Shown here: piece by piece, positions 33,561 through 41,037 of the stretch
Position numbering within the stretch: position 1 is the stretch's first letter
How the letters are laid out: every line of letters starts with the position of its first letter
From: Lachnospiraceae bacterium
GTDB taxonomy: Bacteria > Bacillota > Clostridia > Lachnospirales > Lachnospiraceae
Direction: 5' to 3'
Assembly (NCBI GenBank): GCA_024680055.1
Contig: JAILCP010000101.1
Span: 1 to 41,037, forward strand
DNA length: 41,037 nucleotides
Translations under genes and position numbers: made by a program
Notes under the pieces: generated by a model
Told to the model about the DNA's origin: nothing
The model's database searches: none
The model's input: only the letters and a program-made list of their open reading frames with translations

Positions 33561-33589
33561 TTGAATTTGTCTTTTTTCTGTGATATACT
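33561..33589 (+). promoter_or_regulatory. Promoter of the small ArgR-like gene
   Basis: TTGAAT, 17-base spacer, TATACT, about 40 bases before the ATG at 33631. Confidence 0.7.
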
Positions 33590-33630
33590 AATTTTTGTAG
33601 CAAATAGTTGTCTTTTCAAAGGAGTATCTC

Positions 33631-34155
33631 ATGAATCGAACCACACTGGACAGTGCAAGAAAAAAGAATCCTTCCAGAGCAGACTGTGAGTCAGCCATTA
33701 AAAGAATTCTTGTAACTGAAGTTTTAACCAAGGGAAGGAACCAGCAATTTAAGACAGCTTCTGATTTTATGCCATATTTTGAATCCCTATATCCTGCAGG
33801 AGCTGCGCTGACCAAGCAGGTACAACGTGCCATTAAAGCCATGGAATTACCAAGAGATTCCAGAGGTTATTTGATTGTAAACAAGACAGAAGAACAATTG
33901 GAAGAAGAAAAGGACTTGTCCTTTTTATTGAAAAAGACCCATGCCCTTATTCCTGATTTAACAGAATGCGAACCTCTGTTACTGAAAACCGATCCTCAGG
34001 ATGCAGACTACATTTTGAAACATATTTTGAAATGCATTTCTCTCAAGGACAAATACGAAACCGTGTTTGCAACTTCCAACGGAATACTGTTTTATACCAA
34101 AAATAAGAACCAGTTACAGATATTTTTGGACAGTCTGATGGAGGAAAAGGCATAA
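33631..34155 (+). CDS. Small protein, possibly ArgR-like
   Basis: I do not firmly recognise this 174-residue cytoplasmic protein. The segment LTKQVQRAIKAMELPRDSRGYLIV resembles the ArgR N-terminal recognition helix and wing (TQATVSRDIKELGL...Y). The C-terminal segment PLLLKTDPQDADYILKHILKCI, then ETVFATSNGILFYTKN, resembles the ArgR oligomerisation domain (v..T..G.A......iD......GTIAGDDTI), but the GTIAGDDT core is not conserved. It has an own promoter, an AAAGGAG ribosome site and a terminator, so it is a single-gene unit divergent from the AbiE operon. Confidence 0.55.
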   Translation: MNRTTLDSARKKNPSRADCESAIKRILVTEVLTKGRNQQFKTASDFMPYFESLYPAGAALTKQVQRAIKAMELPRDSRGYLIVNKTEEQLEEEKDLSFLLKKTHALIPDLTECEPLLLKTDPQDADYILKHILKCISLKDKYETVFATSNGILFYTKNKNQLQIFLDSLMEEKA

Positions 34156-34190
34156 TTTCTTTACACACTGTTTAATGTCTAAAATAAAAC

Positions 34191-34226
34191 AAGCGACAAA
34201 TATCAGTCAAGATATTTGTCGCTTTT
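34191..34226. terminator. Bidirectional terminator
   Basis: A perfect 14-bp stem (AAGCGACAAATATC, loop AGTCAA) between convergent genes, with T-rich flanks on both strands. Confidence 0.88.
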
Positions 34227-34254
34227 CTACTTCTTATGTTCTTAAATATGTCTT

Positions 34255-35640
34255 TTATCGTCGTCTTCGGAAGAATCTTCTGCGTCGAACCACTCTTCCT
34301 TCGAAGCTAATATCATTTTCCCGATGCTGTCTACGTCTTTGCATATTATAACGGATTAAGTTCATATTATTTTTCAAATAAATGACTCCAATTATAGATC
34401 CCACAACCATTGCTAACAGAACAATCATCATCAAAATTCGAAGCCAACTCAGTTCAATAATCTTTCCTTCTTTAGCTTTGTTATTTCCAAAGTTATATGC
34501 TTCAATATTCTTTTTACTGATCAAAATGTTCGCCGTTCCGATTTGTCTGTCACCATATTGGTAATTTACCCATCCTCCCACGTTTCCTTTTTCTTCTTTC
34601 ATGGAAACCTTGGATGTCACATCCTCAAATGAGGCTGTCTTTGGCAAAATTACATAGGCATTTTCATCCAGACTTAAATATGGTATTGCAGTTTGAAAAT
34701 TCACTGCATTCTTTACGGATTCCATATTGTATGTATTGTCATATTGAGAGACGTTGTATGCCTGGAAGTTGTTAAAACAATATTCCAACAGCTTTGTAGT
34801 ATCCTGATAATGCTCCTCATCGTGAGATTTCATTACAACACAGATCAGGGTCATTCCATTTCTCTCTGCATATGTTACAAGAGTATTTCCCGCAACACTG
34901 GTGTATCCGGTCTTTCCACCGATACAATCCTCATATATATATTTTCCTGTATGGTAGTAGTTTAACATTGCGTGATGATTCACCAGATAGGTTTCGTCAT
35001 CGTGTTTATTGGTTGGCGGAATTACATAGGTCTTTGTTCCCGTAATCTTTTTAAAGGTCTCATTTTTCAATGCTTCCTTGGAAATCATGGCCATATCGTA
35101 GGCAGAAGTATAATGCTTCTTATCCGGCAATCCGTGTGGATTGTTAAAATGAGTGTCAACACAGCCGATTTCTTTTGCCCGGTTGTTCATTAACTTCACA
35201 AATTCCGTAATGTTTCCTGCCACATGCTCTGCTGTAGCGTATGCACATTCGTTGGCAGAACCCAGCATAACCGCATAAAGAGTTTGCTCAAGGGTCATCT
35301 TCTCTCCCACATCTCTTCCGATTAATGTACCTTCTGTCTTATATACAGCATTTTCCGAGAAGGTCACCGTCTCATCCAGATTACAATTCTCCAGCGCCAA
35401 AAGGGTGGTCATAATCTTGGTGATACTGGCCGGATAATGTTTGTCATGCACATTCTTCTCATAGAGAATGGCTCCGGAATTGGCCTCCATAACAATGGCT
35501 GACTTGGATGCCACCTTTGGTCCCTTTGGCCAATAAACATTTTCCGACTTACTTGCAGCACCCACCGGCATACTACCCACTGCCAGGGATGTGATCATAG
35601 TACACACCGCTAAAGTGATTGTTAGTAATCGTTTTCTCAT
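34255..35640 (-). CDS. D-alanyl-D-alanine carboxypeptidase (PBP5/DacF type)
   Basis: The 461-residue serine peptidase S11 trims the terminal D-Ala of peptidoglycan stem peptides outside the cell. Residues 1-29 form a signal peptide ending at GAA. Active-site motifs are S72-I-T-K75 (SxxK), S128-A-N130 (SxN) and K243-T-G (KTG). A beta-rich C-terminal domain and a membrane segment (WLRILMMIVLLAMVVGSIIGVIYL) follow. The tail after this is very basic, ending RRRRFFRRRR, an uncommon cytoplasmic end in this family. It has its own promoter. Confidence 0.95.
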   Translation of the reverse strand: MRKRLLTITLAVCTMITSLAVGSMPVGAASKSENVYWPKGPKVASKSAIVMEANSGAILYEKNVHDKHYPASITKIMTTLLALENCNLDETVTFSENAVYKTEGTLIGRDVGEKMTLEQTLYAVMLGSANECAYATAEHVAGNITEFVKLMNNRAKEIGCVDTHFNNPHGLPDKKHYTSAYDMAMISKEALKNETFKKITGTKTYVIPPTNKHDDETYLVNHHAMLNYYHTGKYIYEDCIGGKTGYTSVAGNTLVTYAERNGMTLICVVMKSHDEEHYQDTTKLLEYCFNNFQAYNVSQYDNTYNMESVKNAVNFQTAIPYLSLDENAYVILPKTASFEDVTSKVSMKEEKGNVGGWVNYQYGDRQIGTANILISKKNIEAYNFGNNKAKEGKIIELSWLRILMMIVLLAMVVGSIIGVIYLKNNMNLIRYNMQRRRQHRENDISFEGRVVRRRRFFRRRR

Positions 35641-35665
35641 TATTCAATTCTCCTATACTTCAATA

Positions 35666-35694
35666 AGTATATTATTTTTAAAGAGGTTTCGCAA
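35666..35694 (-). promoter_or_regulatory. Promoter of the D,D-carboxypeptidase gene
   Basis: Minus strand TTGCGA, 17-base spacer, TATACT, about 25 bases before the ATG. Confidence 0.65.
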
Positions 35695-35712
35695 CGATTT
35701 TACCTATGTTTC

Positions 35713-35741
35713 TTGCATTTTTGTAAGCTGTCCTGTACAAT
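35713..35741 (+). promoter_or_regulatory. Promoter of trmB
   Basis: TTGCAT, 17-base spacer, TACAAT, about 30 bases before the ATG at 35770. Confidence 0.65.
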
Positions 35742-35769
35742 GTGTAAAGAATTAATTACGGAGGATCTT

Positions 35770-36426
35770 ATGAGACTTAGAAATATACCGGGGGCAGATG
35801 AGGCCGTTGCAAACAGTCCTTTTTGCATTACCCTTAACGATGCGATGAAACATCATATAAAGGAACAATTTCCAACAGATGCACCCATTCACATGGAAAT
35901 CGGTATGGGAAAAGGTCAGTTTATTATGGAACTGGCAAAACAGCATCCGGAAATTAATTACATCGGAATGGAACGATATTCCAGTGTCCTTTTACGCGCT
36001 TTGCAAAAAATGGACGAACTGGAACAACCTTTGACCAATTTAAAATTTATTTGTCAGGATGCAAAACTTTTACCTGAATACTTTTCTCTTGGTGATGTCA
36101 AAAAAATTTATCTCAATTTTTCAGACCCATGGCCAAAAGACAGACATGCGAAAAGACGACTTACTTCGAGACAGTTTCTCAGTTGTTACGACAAATTTTT
36201 AGCTTTAGACGGGTCCATTGAGTTTAAAACAGACAATGTGGATTTGTTCCGTTTTTCCCTGAATGAGATTGAAGAAACCAACTGGATTTTAAAAGCTCAC
36301 ACCTTTGATTTGCATCATGACCCTGTTTTGAATCAAGGAAACATTATGACAGAGTACGAAGAAAAGTTTTCTTCCATGGGAAATCCAATCTGCAAACTGA
36401 TTACCTATCGCGATCATACCTTATAA
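35770..36426 (+). CDS. trmB: tRNA (guanine-N7-)-methyltransferase
   Basis: The 218-residue enzyme methylates G46 of tRNA variable loops with SAM. The N-terminal EIGMGKGQF (43-51) binds SAM, and the family signature DPWPKDRHAKRR (119-130) is intact. ATG 35770 has GGAGG upstream and gives the usual length; an earlier in-frame ATG at 35713 lies inside the promoter and is rejected. A terminator follows directly. Confidence 0.96.
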   Translation: MRLRNIPGADEAVANSPFCITLNDAMKHHIKEQFPTDAPIHMEIGMGKGQFIMELAKQHPEINYIGMERYSSVLLRALQKMDELEQPLTNLKFICQDAKLLPEYFSLGDVKKIYLNFSDPWPKDRHAKRRLTSRQFLSCYDKFLALDGSIEFKTDNVDLFRFSLNEIEETNWILKAHTFDLHHDPVLNQGNIMTEYEEKFSSMGNPICKLITYRDHTL

Positions 36427-36433
36427 ACGATAA

Positions 36434-36463
36434 GGACTGCCCTCATGGGCAGCCCTTCTTTTT
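36434..36463 (+). terminator. Terminator after trmB
   Basis: GG(A)CTGCCC pairs with GGGCAG(C)CC around TCAT with one mismatch, then TTCTTTTT. It touches the stop of the convergent EF-hand-like gene. Confidence 0.8.
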
Positions 36464-37544
36464 ATGCTCCAAAATTCACCATATCTAAATGGTTCATCGT
36501 TCCAACTCCTCCATTTTCGTACAAAAACATTCCTGTCTTTCGAATAAAGGCATTGGCTTCATTTTTTTCGTTTGTCAGTGAAAACTGGGTATCCTGTTTC
36601 ATCAAGCAAATTGCTCCAACTCCTGCTTCCTTTAAACCAAGGAGTTTTGGCGTTTCACTTCCGTCAGCATACCATATTTTCAGACGCTGAAAAATCTCAT
36701 CTGCCTCGTCAATCCATCCGTTATGGTCCAGATCGTATTGAGCCAGATCTTTAAATCCATCCCCTGATGACGTGCCAAAAAGCTCTGATCCATCATTAAT
36801 TTTTCCATCTCCGTTTTTATCCAGAGCCAGAAAACCGCTTCCGCTTCCAAGGGATGATATTTCTTCCTCTTTGCCATCTGCATCCAGATCAAAATAAAAA
36901 TGCTGTGTTCCCAGTTCTGTGATTGCAGAACCGGTGTTAATAACCAATGGATCAATACAATTTAAGTCTGCACCGAAACTTCCCTGCTGTTTTGCTACAC
37001 TATAGAAACTTCTGGACATACTGACTTGAACATCAAAAGAAATGGTTCTTCCATCGGCGGTATTCACCACTCCGGACGTGGTAAAATCAACGCTTTCCCT
37101 TTCAAAATAGGATTCTGTGCTGGTATACATACCTCCCTTTTGCTGTGGTTCATAGGAATAGCTTTGCTCCATTTTCTCCTTTATGGATTTATATTCTTCT
37201 GAATCTTCTCCAAGAAGAAGTCTAAGTAAATAATTCATAAGCTCATTTCGAAAGCTTGACTTTGTCACCGATTTGTTCATGGATTCAATTTCGCCGGAAC
37301 GTTTTGAGGATAATGCCTTAAAAAAACTATTATCTTCGGATTCTTTTAATTCGCCACTTTTCTGCTCTGTTTTATCATCCTGTACTTCAATACCGGTTTT
37401 CCCCGCATTTTCCTCCAATGTCTCCATGAAGGAACGGGTTGCGATTCCATTTTTATCCCAGCTTACCGTGGTAGATGAACTTGTTTTCTTTGATGAAAAT
37501 GATCGTTCTGAATTCATTCCCAAATTTGATGTTTTAATTATCAT
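36462..37544 (-). CDS. EF-hand-like calcium-binding protein of unknown role
   Basis: The 360-residue protein has no signal peptide or membrane segment. Residues 1-130 are Ser/Lys/Glu-rich and probably disordered. From about 196 comes the block seen in many bacterial calcium-binding proteins: DPLVINTGSAITELGTQHFYFDLDADG, then DKNGDGKINDGSELFG (242-257) and DLDHNGWIDEADEIF (271-285). These D-x-N/D-x-D-G loops look like calcium sites. Similar modules occur near the ends of secreted RTX-type and flagella-associated proteins. Function here is unknown. GGGAGGATGCT precedes the start ATG. Confidence 0.7.
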   Translation of the reverse strand: MIIKTSNLGMNSERSFSSKKTSSSTTVSWDKNGIATRSFMETLEENAGKTGIEVQDDKTEQKSGELKESEDNSFFKALSSKRSGEIESMNKSVTKSSFRNELMNYLLRLLLGEDSEEYKSIKEKMEQSYSYEPQQKGGMYTSTESYFERESVDFTTSGVVNTADGRTISFDVQVSMSRSFYSVAKQQGSFGADLNCIDPLVINTGSAITELGTQHFYFDLDADGKEEEISSLGSGSGFLALDKNGDGKINDGSELFGTSSGDGFKDLAQYDLDHNGWIDEADEIFQRLKIWYADGSETPKLLGLKEAGVGAICLMKQDTQFSLTNEKNEANAFIRKTGMFLYENGGVGTMNHLDMVNFGA

Positions 37545-37736
37545 AGCATCCTCCCTTTGAAGGATCCGTTTTTATGAAAATTACCTCCTTATAAAATCCA
37601 AAAAAAATGATAAGTCCTTCCCAAGATCCTTCTTGTTCCAAACCTACCATCCTTGGATGCCTTCGTTCAATTCACTGTTTTATGGCCAATATAACAATGT
37701 ATTATTTATATCGGTAACCAAATATCATTTCTTTAG

Positions 37737-37768
37737 AAAAAAAAAGAACTTCGACAATATCGAAGTTC
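37737..37768 (-). terminator. Terminator after tRNA-Lys
   Basis: GAACTTCG pairs with CGAAGTTC around a seven-base loop, followed on the minus strand by nine T. It begins five bases past the tRNA 3' end. Confidence 0.85.
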
Positions 37769-37772
37769 TCTA

Positions 37773-37845
37773 TGCGCCACCAGGGGTTCGAACCCTGGAC
37801 ACCCTGATTAAGAGTCAGGTGCTCTGCCAACTGAGCTAGTGGCGC
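37773..37845 (-). tRNA. tRNA-Lys, anticodon CTT
   Basis: The 73-base cloverleaf folds fully: acceptor GCGCCAC/GTGGCGC, anticodon stem CCTGA/TCAGG with loop CTCTTAA (anticodon CTT, reading AAG), T arm CAGGG-TTCGAAC-CCCTG, discriminator A. The 3' CCA is not encoded and must be added. No other tRNA is next to it. Confidence 0.97.
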
Positions 37846-38018
37846 TTGGTTGTTTTTCACAACGCTTGTTTATTATATAATAATCCAACGAGATATGCAA
37901 GCACTTTTTCAATAATTTTTAAAAATTTTTTCTGAAGAATGAAGTTCTTTGTTTTCTTTTACCCTTTAATGATATATAATAGCAATGTATCTTAAAGAAT
38001 ACGGGAGGGTATTTAGAA

Positions 38019-39239
38019 ATGAATGTAAAAGATCGTTTATTGGACTATGTTAGTGTCCACACCCAGTCAGAGGACGAGGCAGGTGTAATTCCAAGTACAA
38101 AGCGTCAGTTTGATCTGGCTAAGAAACTTGAGAAAGAGTTAAATGATCTTCACCTTGAGAAAGTTAAGGTTGATGACCATTGTTACGTTTACGGATTACT
38201 TCCGGCAACACCTGGTATGGAAAACAAGAAACCAGTGGGCTTCATTGCTCATATGGATACTTCACCGGATTATTGCGGAGAAAACGTAAAACCACAGATT
38301 ATTGAAAATTATGACGGAGGAGAAGTGGTTCTTAAGGGGACAGGCGCTGTTTTGAGCCCTGAAGAATTTAGCGACCTTGAGACTTTAAAAGGACGCACCT
38401 TAATCACAACAGACGGTACCACTCTTCTTGGTGCAGATGATAAAGCAGGTATTGCAGAAATCCTTACCGCTGTTGAGGAAATCATCAATGAAAAACTTCC
38501 TCACGGAGATATTTGGGTAGGATTTACACCGGACGAAGAAGTTGGATGTGGTGCAGACATGTTTGACCTTGACTACTTCAAAGCAGAATACGCTTACACA
38601 TTAGACGGAGACTACGAAGGCGGACTTGCTTTTGAAAACTTCAATGCTTCCACAGGAACAGTTAAGATTGTTGGTAAGAACGTACATCCTGGTTCTGCAA
38701 AAGACATTATGATCAATGCAGCATCTATCGCATGTGAATTCCAGGGACTTCTTCCAAGACATATGGTTCCTGAGCACACCACAGGTCGTGATGGATTCTT
38801 CCATTTAATCGACATGAAGGGTGGCGTTACAGAAGCAGAAATGACCTACATCATTCGTGATCATGACGCTGATTTATTCCAGAAGAAAGCACAGTTCTTT
38901 AAAGACGTAGCTAAATTCTTAAACGAAAAATACGGCGAAGGTGTTGTAACTGCAGAAGTAAAAGAAGGTTACCACAATATGCTTGAAGTAATCGAGAAAA
39001 ACTACTACTGCGTAGAAGTTGCTGACAAAGCAATGCGTACCGTAGGACTTACACCGGAATATACTCCTATTCGTGGTGGCACAGACGGTGCGAAATTAAG
39101 CTTTATGGGTCTTCCTTGTCCTAACCTTGGAACAGGCGGATACGCTTACCACGGACCATTTGAGCACATCACTGTAGAAGGAATGGAAATTGCAGTTAAA
39201 GTTGTAAAAGAAATCGTTGCTAACGCAGTTGATAAATAA
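38019..39239 (+). CDS. pepT: Peptidase T (tripeptide aminopeptidase)
   Basis: The 406-residue M20B metallopeptidase removes N-terminal residues from tripeptides in the cytoplasm. Metal and active-site motifs are visible: AHMDTSPDY (H78, D80), GADDKAGIAEI, TPDEEVGCGAD, and HGPFEHITVEGME near the C-terminus; NVHPGSAKDIMINA is the dimer-domain block. GGGAGGG precedes the ATG; a TATAAT stands near 37974 without a clear -35. Codon use is more strongly biased than that of neighbours, fitting high expression. Confidence 0.97.
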   Translation: MNVKDRLLDYVSVHTQSEDEAGVIPSTKRQFDLAKKLEKELNDLHLEKVKVDDHCYVYGLLPATPGMENKKPVGFIAHMDTSPDYCGENVKPQIIENYDGGEVVLKGTGAVLSPEEFSDLETLKGRTLITTDGTTLLGADDKAGIAEILTAVEEIINEKLPHGDIWVGFTPDEEVGCGADMFDLDYFKAEYAYTLDGDYEGGLAFENFNASTGTVKIVGKNVHPGSAKDIMINAASIACEFQGLLPRHMVPEHTTGRDGFFHLIDMKGGVTEAEMTYIIRDHDADLFQKKAQFFKDVAKFLNEKYGEGVVTAEVKEGYHNMLEVIEKNYYCVEVADKAMRTVGLTPEYTPIRGGTDGAKLSFMGLPCPNLGTGGYAYHGPFEHITVEGMEIAVKVVKEIVANAVDK

Positions 39240-39248
39240 GTCATTTTT

Positions 39249-39283
39249 AAGATGCCAATCCATACGGTTTGGCATCTTTTTTT
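39249..39283 (+). terminator. Terminator after pepT
   Basis: AAGATGCCAA pairs with TTGGCATCTT around TCCATACGGT, followed by TTTTT. Confidence 0.9.
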
Positions 39284-39302
39284 ACACTATGTCTTAAATT
39301 TT

Positions 39303-39337
39303 AAAAAACCAGCCGGACATTTGTCTGACTGGTTTTT
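39303..39337 (-). terminator. Terminator after the Pro-Glu repeat gene
   Basis: CCAGTCAGACA pairs with TGTCCGGCTGG (one mismatch), with a T-run on the minus strand, four bases past the stop. Confidence 0.8.
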
Positions 39338-39341
39338 ATAA

Positions 39342-40688
39342 TTACATATTTGCTAATAAAGCTGCGATTTCATCCGGTGTCATTACGTGATTCGGATCGG
39401 ACAAATCCGGCATTGGCGGTTTCTCTTCTTCCACCGGTTCTGGCTCAGGTTCAGGTTCCGGCTCTGGCTCAGGTTCTGCAGCTGCGTCACCCTGGTTTGC
39501 CAACAACGCTGCAATCTCATCCGGTGTCATTACGTGATTTGGATCGGATAAATCCGGCATTGGCGGTTTCTCTTCTGCTACCGGTTCCGGCTCAGGTTCA
39601 GGTTCCGGCTCTGGCTCCGGTTCCGGTTCCGGTTCTGGTTCAGGTTCCGGCTCCGGTTCAGGTTCTGGCTCCGGTTCCGGTTCCGGCTCTGGCTCCGGTT
39701 CCGGTTCCGGTTCTGGCTCCGGTTCAGGTTCTGGCTCCGGTTCCGGTTCTGGCTCCGGTTCCGGTTCCGGTTCCGGCTCAGGTTCAGGTTCCGGTTCTGG
39801 TTCAGGTTCAGGTTCTGGAGCTACTTCCTCAATGGAGTCAAAAGTAATCACTTCTCCTACCTGCTCTTCTTCTGTATCTACTGCTCCGGTCGCTTCTTTA
39901 TTCAATTCTTCACTGGCTTTCATCACCATTTCATCCAAAACCTCATTTGGTATTTCTTCATGAGAAGGCTGCGGTGCTACCGGTGCTGATGGAGCTACAT
40001 AAGATGGTGCTGCCATCATTTGGGGCATAACAATGGAAGAAGCCTGCTGTGTTTGAACTTTCTCACTAACAGACAAAATCTCTTTTCTCAATGAAACTTC
40101 CAACTCTTTTATCAAATTGGTAAGTTCCTGCTGTCTCACCACTACATCCTGGACGGATTCCTTTGAAATGGCCTTCTGACTCTCTGTCAGCTTTCCTTCC
40201 AAATTTACCAGCTTTTCTTCAAAGTCAAAAATTTTCTCTAATAATTTGTCATTGGAGTTCATTAAAGCATCGGTATTCTCTTTACTTCTGCTAATTTCAA
40301 TCTTGGCAATTCCTTTTTGAGCATTAATAATATCCTCTACCGGAACTCCCATCTTATCTTCCATATCATCCAACTGCTCTTGTATCTCATCAAAATACTT
40401 ACGCATCATTAGATACGTTGCCTTGCTGGATTTAAAAATTTCATCGTAACCATCTTCCTGCTTTAATTGGGAAGCATAATTCAATTGCATAATTGAACTG
40501 GTAAAAAAGTAAGTTGCTATTACAAATACCAATGCCAATAATCCCGATAGCCATATCATGTCTTTAAATTGCACCATGGCAAAAATATCAAGCAACAAAC
40601 TTACACCCATACAAATAGACGAAAATACGATTTTCAACCCTGCCACCTGCGATACCGGTGGTTTCACTTCACGCTTTTCTTTACTCAT
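39342..40688 (-). CDS. Membrane coiled-coil protein with (Pro-Glu)n rod and duplicated C-terminal motif
   Basis: I do not recognise a family for this 448-residue protein. Two membrane segments lie at about residues 18-38 and 45-68 ([45 protein letters not shown]). A helical coiled-coil region spans about 95-215, then an Ala/Pro linker and acidic stretch. A 79-residue tract of strictly alternating Pro and Glu, P(EP)39, follows, then a 26-residue unit ([14 protein letters not shown] then [12 protein letters not shown]), a short (EP)7 spacer and a second copy of the unit at the C-terminus. Pro-Glu tracts are stiff, extended rods. The unit resembles the N-terminal EIDALL motif of FliM. GGAGGAGG precedes the ATG. 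Confidence 0.85.
   Translation of the reverse strand: MSKEKREVKPPVSQVAGLKIVFSSICMGVSLLLDIFAMVQFKDMIWLSGLLALVFVIATYFFTSSIMQLNYASQLKQEDGYDEIFKSSKATYLMMRKYFDEIQEQLDDMEDKMGVPVEDIINAQKGIAKIEISRSKENTDALMNSNDKLLEKIFDFEEKLVNLEGKLTESQKAISKESVQDVVVRQQELTNLIKELEVSLRKEILSVSEKVQTQQASSIVMPQMMAAPSYVAPSAPVAPQPSHEEIPNEVLDEMVMKASEELNKEATGAVDTEEEQVGEVITFDSIEEVAPEPEPEPEPEPEPEPEPEPEPEPEPEPEPEPEPEPEPEPEPEPEPEPEPEPEPEPEPEPEPEPEPEPEPEPEPEPEPEPVAEEKPPMPDLSDPNHVMTPDEIAALLANQGDAAAEPEPEPEPEPEPEPVEEEKPPMPDLSDPNHVMTPDEIAALLANM
39348..39425 (-). repeat. 26-codon repeat unit, C-terminal copy
   Basis: Encodes [14 protein letters not shown] followed by [12 protein letters not shown]. The same 26 residues are encoded at 39495-39572 with near-identical codons, so the duplication is recent or kept by conversion. 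Confidence 0.9.
39495..39572 (-). repeat. 26-codon repeat unit, inner copy
   Basis: Second copy of the unit at 39348-39425, separated from it by a short linker plus (Glu-Pro)7. Confidence 0.9.
39582..39818 (-). repeat. Hexanucleotide tandem repeat encoding P(EP)39
   Basis: 237 bases of in-frame 6-base units, GGTTCC-like on the plus strand with third-position variants (GGCTCC, GGTTCA, GGTTCT). Loss or gain of a unit keeps the frame and changes rod length by two residues. Confidence 0.95.
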
Positions 40689-40840
40689 ATTTCCTCCTCC
40701 AATGCGAATTTTTCACTCTTTGCCGTAATTATATCATAAGAATGTGAACAATTCTACATACTTCCATGGAAACACTTACACTTAAGACAATTATTAAATC
40801 CGACCTGATGACACTGATAAGGTTTTGGCTTTTAGCCTAC

Positions 40841-40876
40841 AAAAAACGTAGCAGCCATATTTCTATGACTGCTACG
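40841..40876 (-). terminator. Terminator after the glycyl radical enzyme gene
   Basis: CGTAGCAGTCAT pairs with ATGGCTGCTACG (one G-T pair), followed on the minus strand by TTTTTT. Confidence 0.88.
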
Positions 40877-40897
40877 CTTATTAAAAGTTATGAAATA

Positions 40898-41037
40898 TTA
40901 GTCAAAAGACTGTTCTGTTCTCATAATGATTTCATCCTGTAATGGTTTATCCAGGTTACGGAAGAAATCACTGTATCCTGCTACTCGCACAATTAAGTCT
41001 TTGTACTCTTCCGGATGTTTCTGTGCTTCCTGAAGGG
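40898..41037 (-). CDS. Glycyl radical enzyme, C-terminal fragment (5' part outside window)
   Basis: Direct translation gives 46 codons ending at TAA 40898. They read [14 protein letters not shown] followed by [24 protein letters not shown] is the glycyl-radical loop shared by pyruvate formate-lyase relatives, with Gly as the radical site. RVAGYSxFF with QDEIIxRTE is closer to the dehydratase/lyase branch (diol, choline or hydroxyproline enzymes) than to pyruvate formate-lyase itself. The substrate cannot be told without the upstream part. These are strictly anaerobic enzymes needing a radical-SAM activase, not seen here. Confidence 0.9.
   Translation of the reverse strand, partial: LQEAQKHPEEYKDLIVRVAGYSDFFRNLDKPLQDEIIMRTEQSFD

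Noticed and set aside
35713-35769. Longer N-terminus for TrmB from the ATG at 35713-region frame
   Set aside because: That segment contains the promoter, and the ATG at 35770 has the ribosome site and the family length.
37561-37600. Strong AAGGAGG on the minus strand near 37585 suggesting a small gene
   Set aside because: No start codon follows at proper distance (ATA only), and the frame runs into the EF-hand gene's ribosome site.
39350-39847. Open frame antisense to the Pro-Glu repeat
   Set aside because: It is a by-product of the hexamer repeat, giving Val/Pro/Ala-rich low-complexity protein.

Overview
The window reads as a chromosomal segment of a low-to-moderate GC anaerobic Firmicute, most likely a Lachnospiraceae-type clostridium. 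The evidence is gene content and signals: strong AGGAGG ribosome sites, sigma-A promoters, intrinsic terminators after most units, a sirtuin-DUF951-rpsF-ssb-rpsR block, a yaaR-holB-ricT block, duplicated FeoA with FeoB and a Cys-rich partner, and a truncated glycyl radical enzyme at the right edge. No phage, insertion sequence or CRISPR array was seen. Identifications are from reading motifs only; no database search was made.

Layout. 1-3.5 kb (minus): a CARF/Card1-like nuclease, NAD(P)HX repair enzyme and secreted GH24 lysozyme in one operon. 3.6-8.3 kb: enolase, an EamA transporter and a short UvrA-like ATPase. 8.3-11.5 kb: feoA-feoA-feoB plus a 46-residue Cys-rich protein that closes the operon. 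11.6-13.7 kb: sirtuin, DUF951, S6, SSB, S18. 13.8-15.9 kb (plus): an LTA-synthase-like enzyme. 16-19.2 kb: a TetR/P5C-reductase-like unit divergent from two overlapping class M-like sirtuin genes, the second without the zinc ribbon. 19.2-24.1 kb: YeiH-type transporter with divergent LysR, then an NhaC antiporter under a lysine riboswitch and a second LysR. 24.2-24.55 kb: a gene-free stretch that folds as a multi-branched RNA with promoter and terminator. 24.6-33.5 kb (minus): a long operon with an AbiE-like pair, Orn/Lys/Arg decarboxylase, guanylate-kinase-like protein, YaaR, HolB, RicT, TrmN6, RsmI and MgtE. 33.6-41 kb: a small ArgR-like protein, D,D-carboxypeptidase, TrmB, an EF-hand-like protein, tRNA-Lys(CTT), PepT, a (Pro-Glu)n repeat membrane protein, and the 3' end of a glycyl radical enzyme.

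Much of the window is housekeeping. The parts most worth pursuing are the tandem class M-like sirtuin pair with its shared divergent promoter, the stand-alone CARF nuclease, the unassigned structured RNA at 24.2-24.5 kb, the degenerate AbiE pair translationally coupled to a housekeeping operon, and the (Pro-Glu)n protein ending in a duplicated FliM-like motif. The lysine riboswitch gives a firm functional hint that the NhaC-family protein handles lysine.
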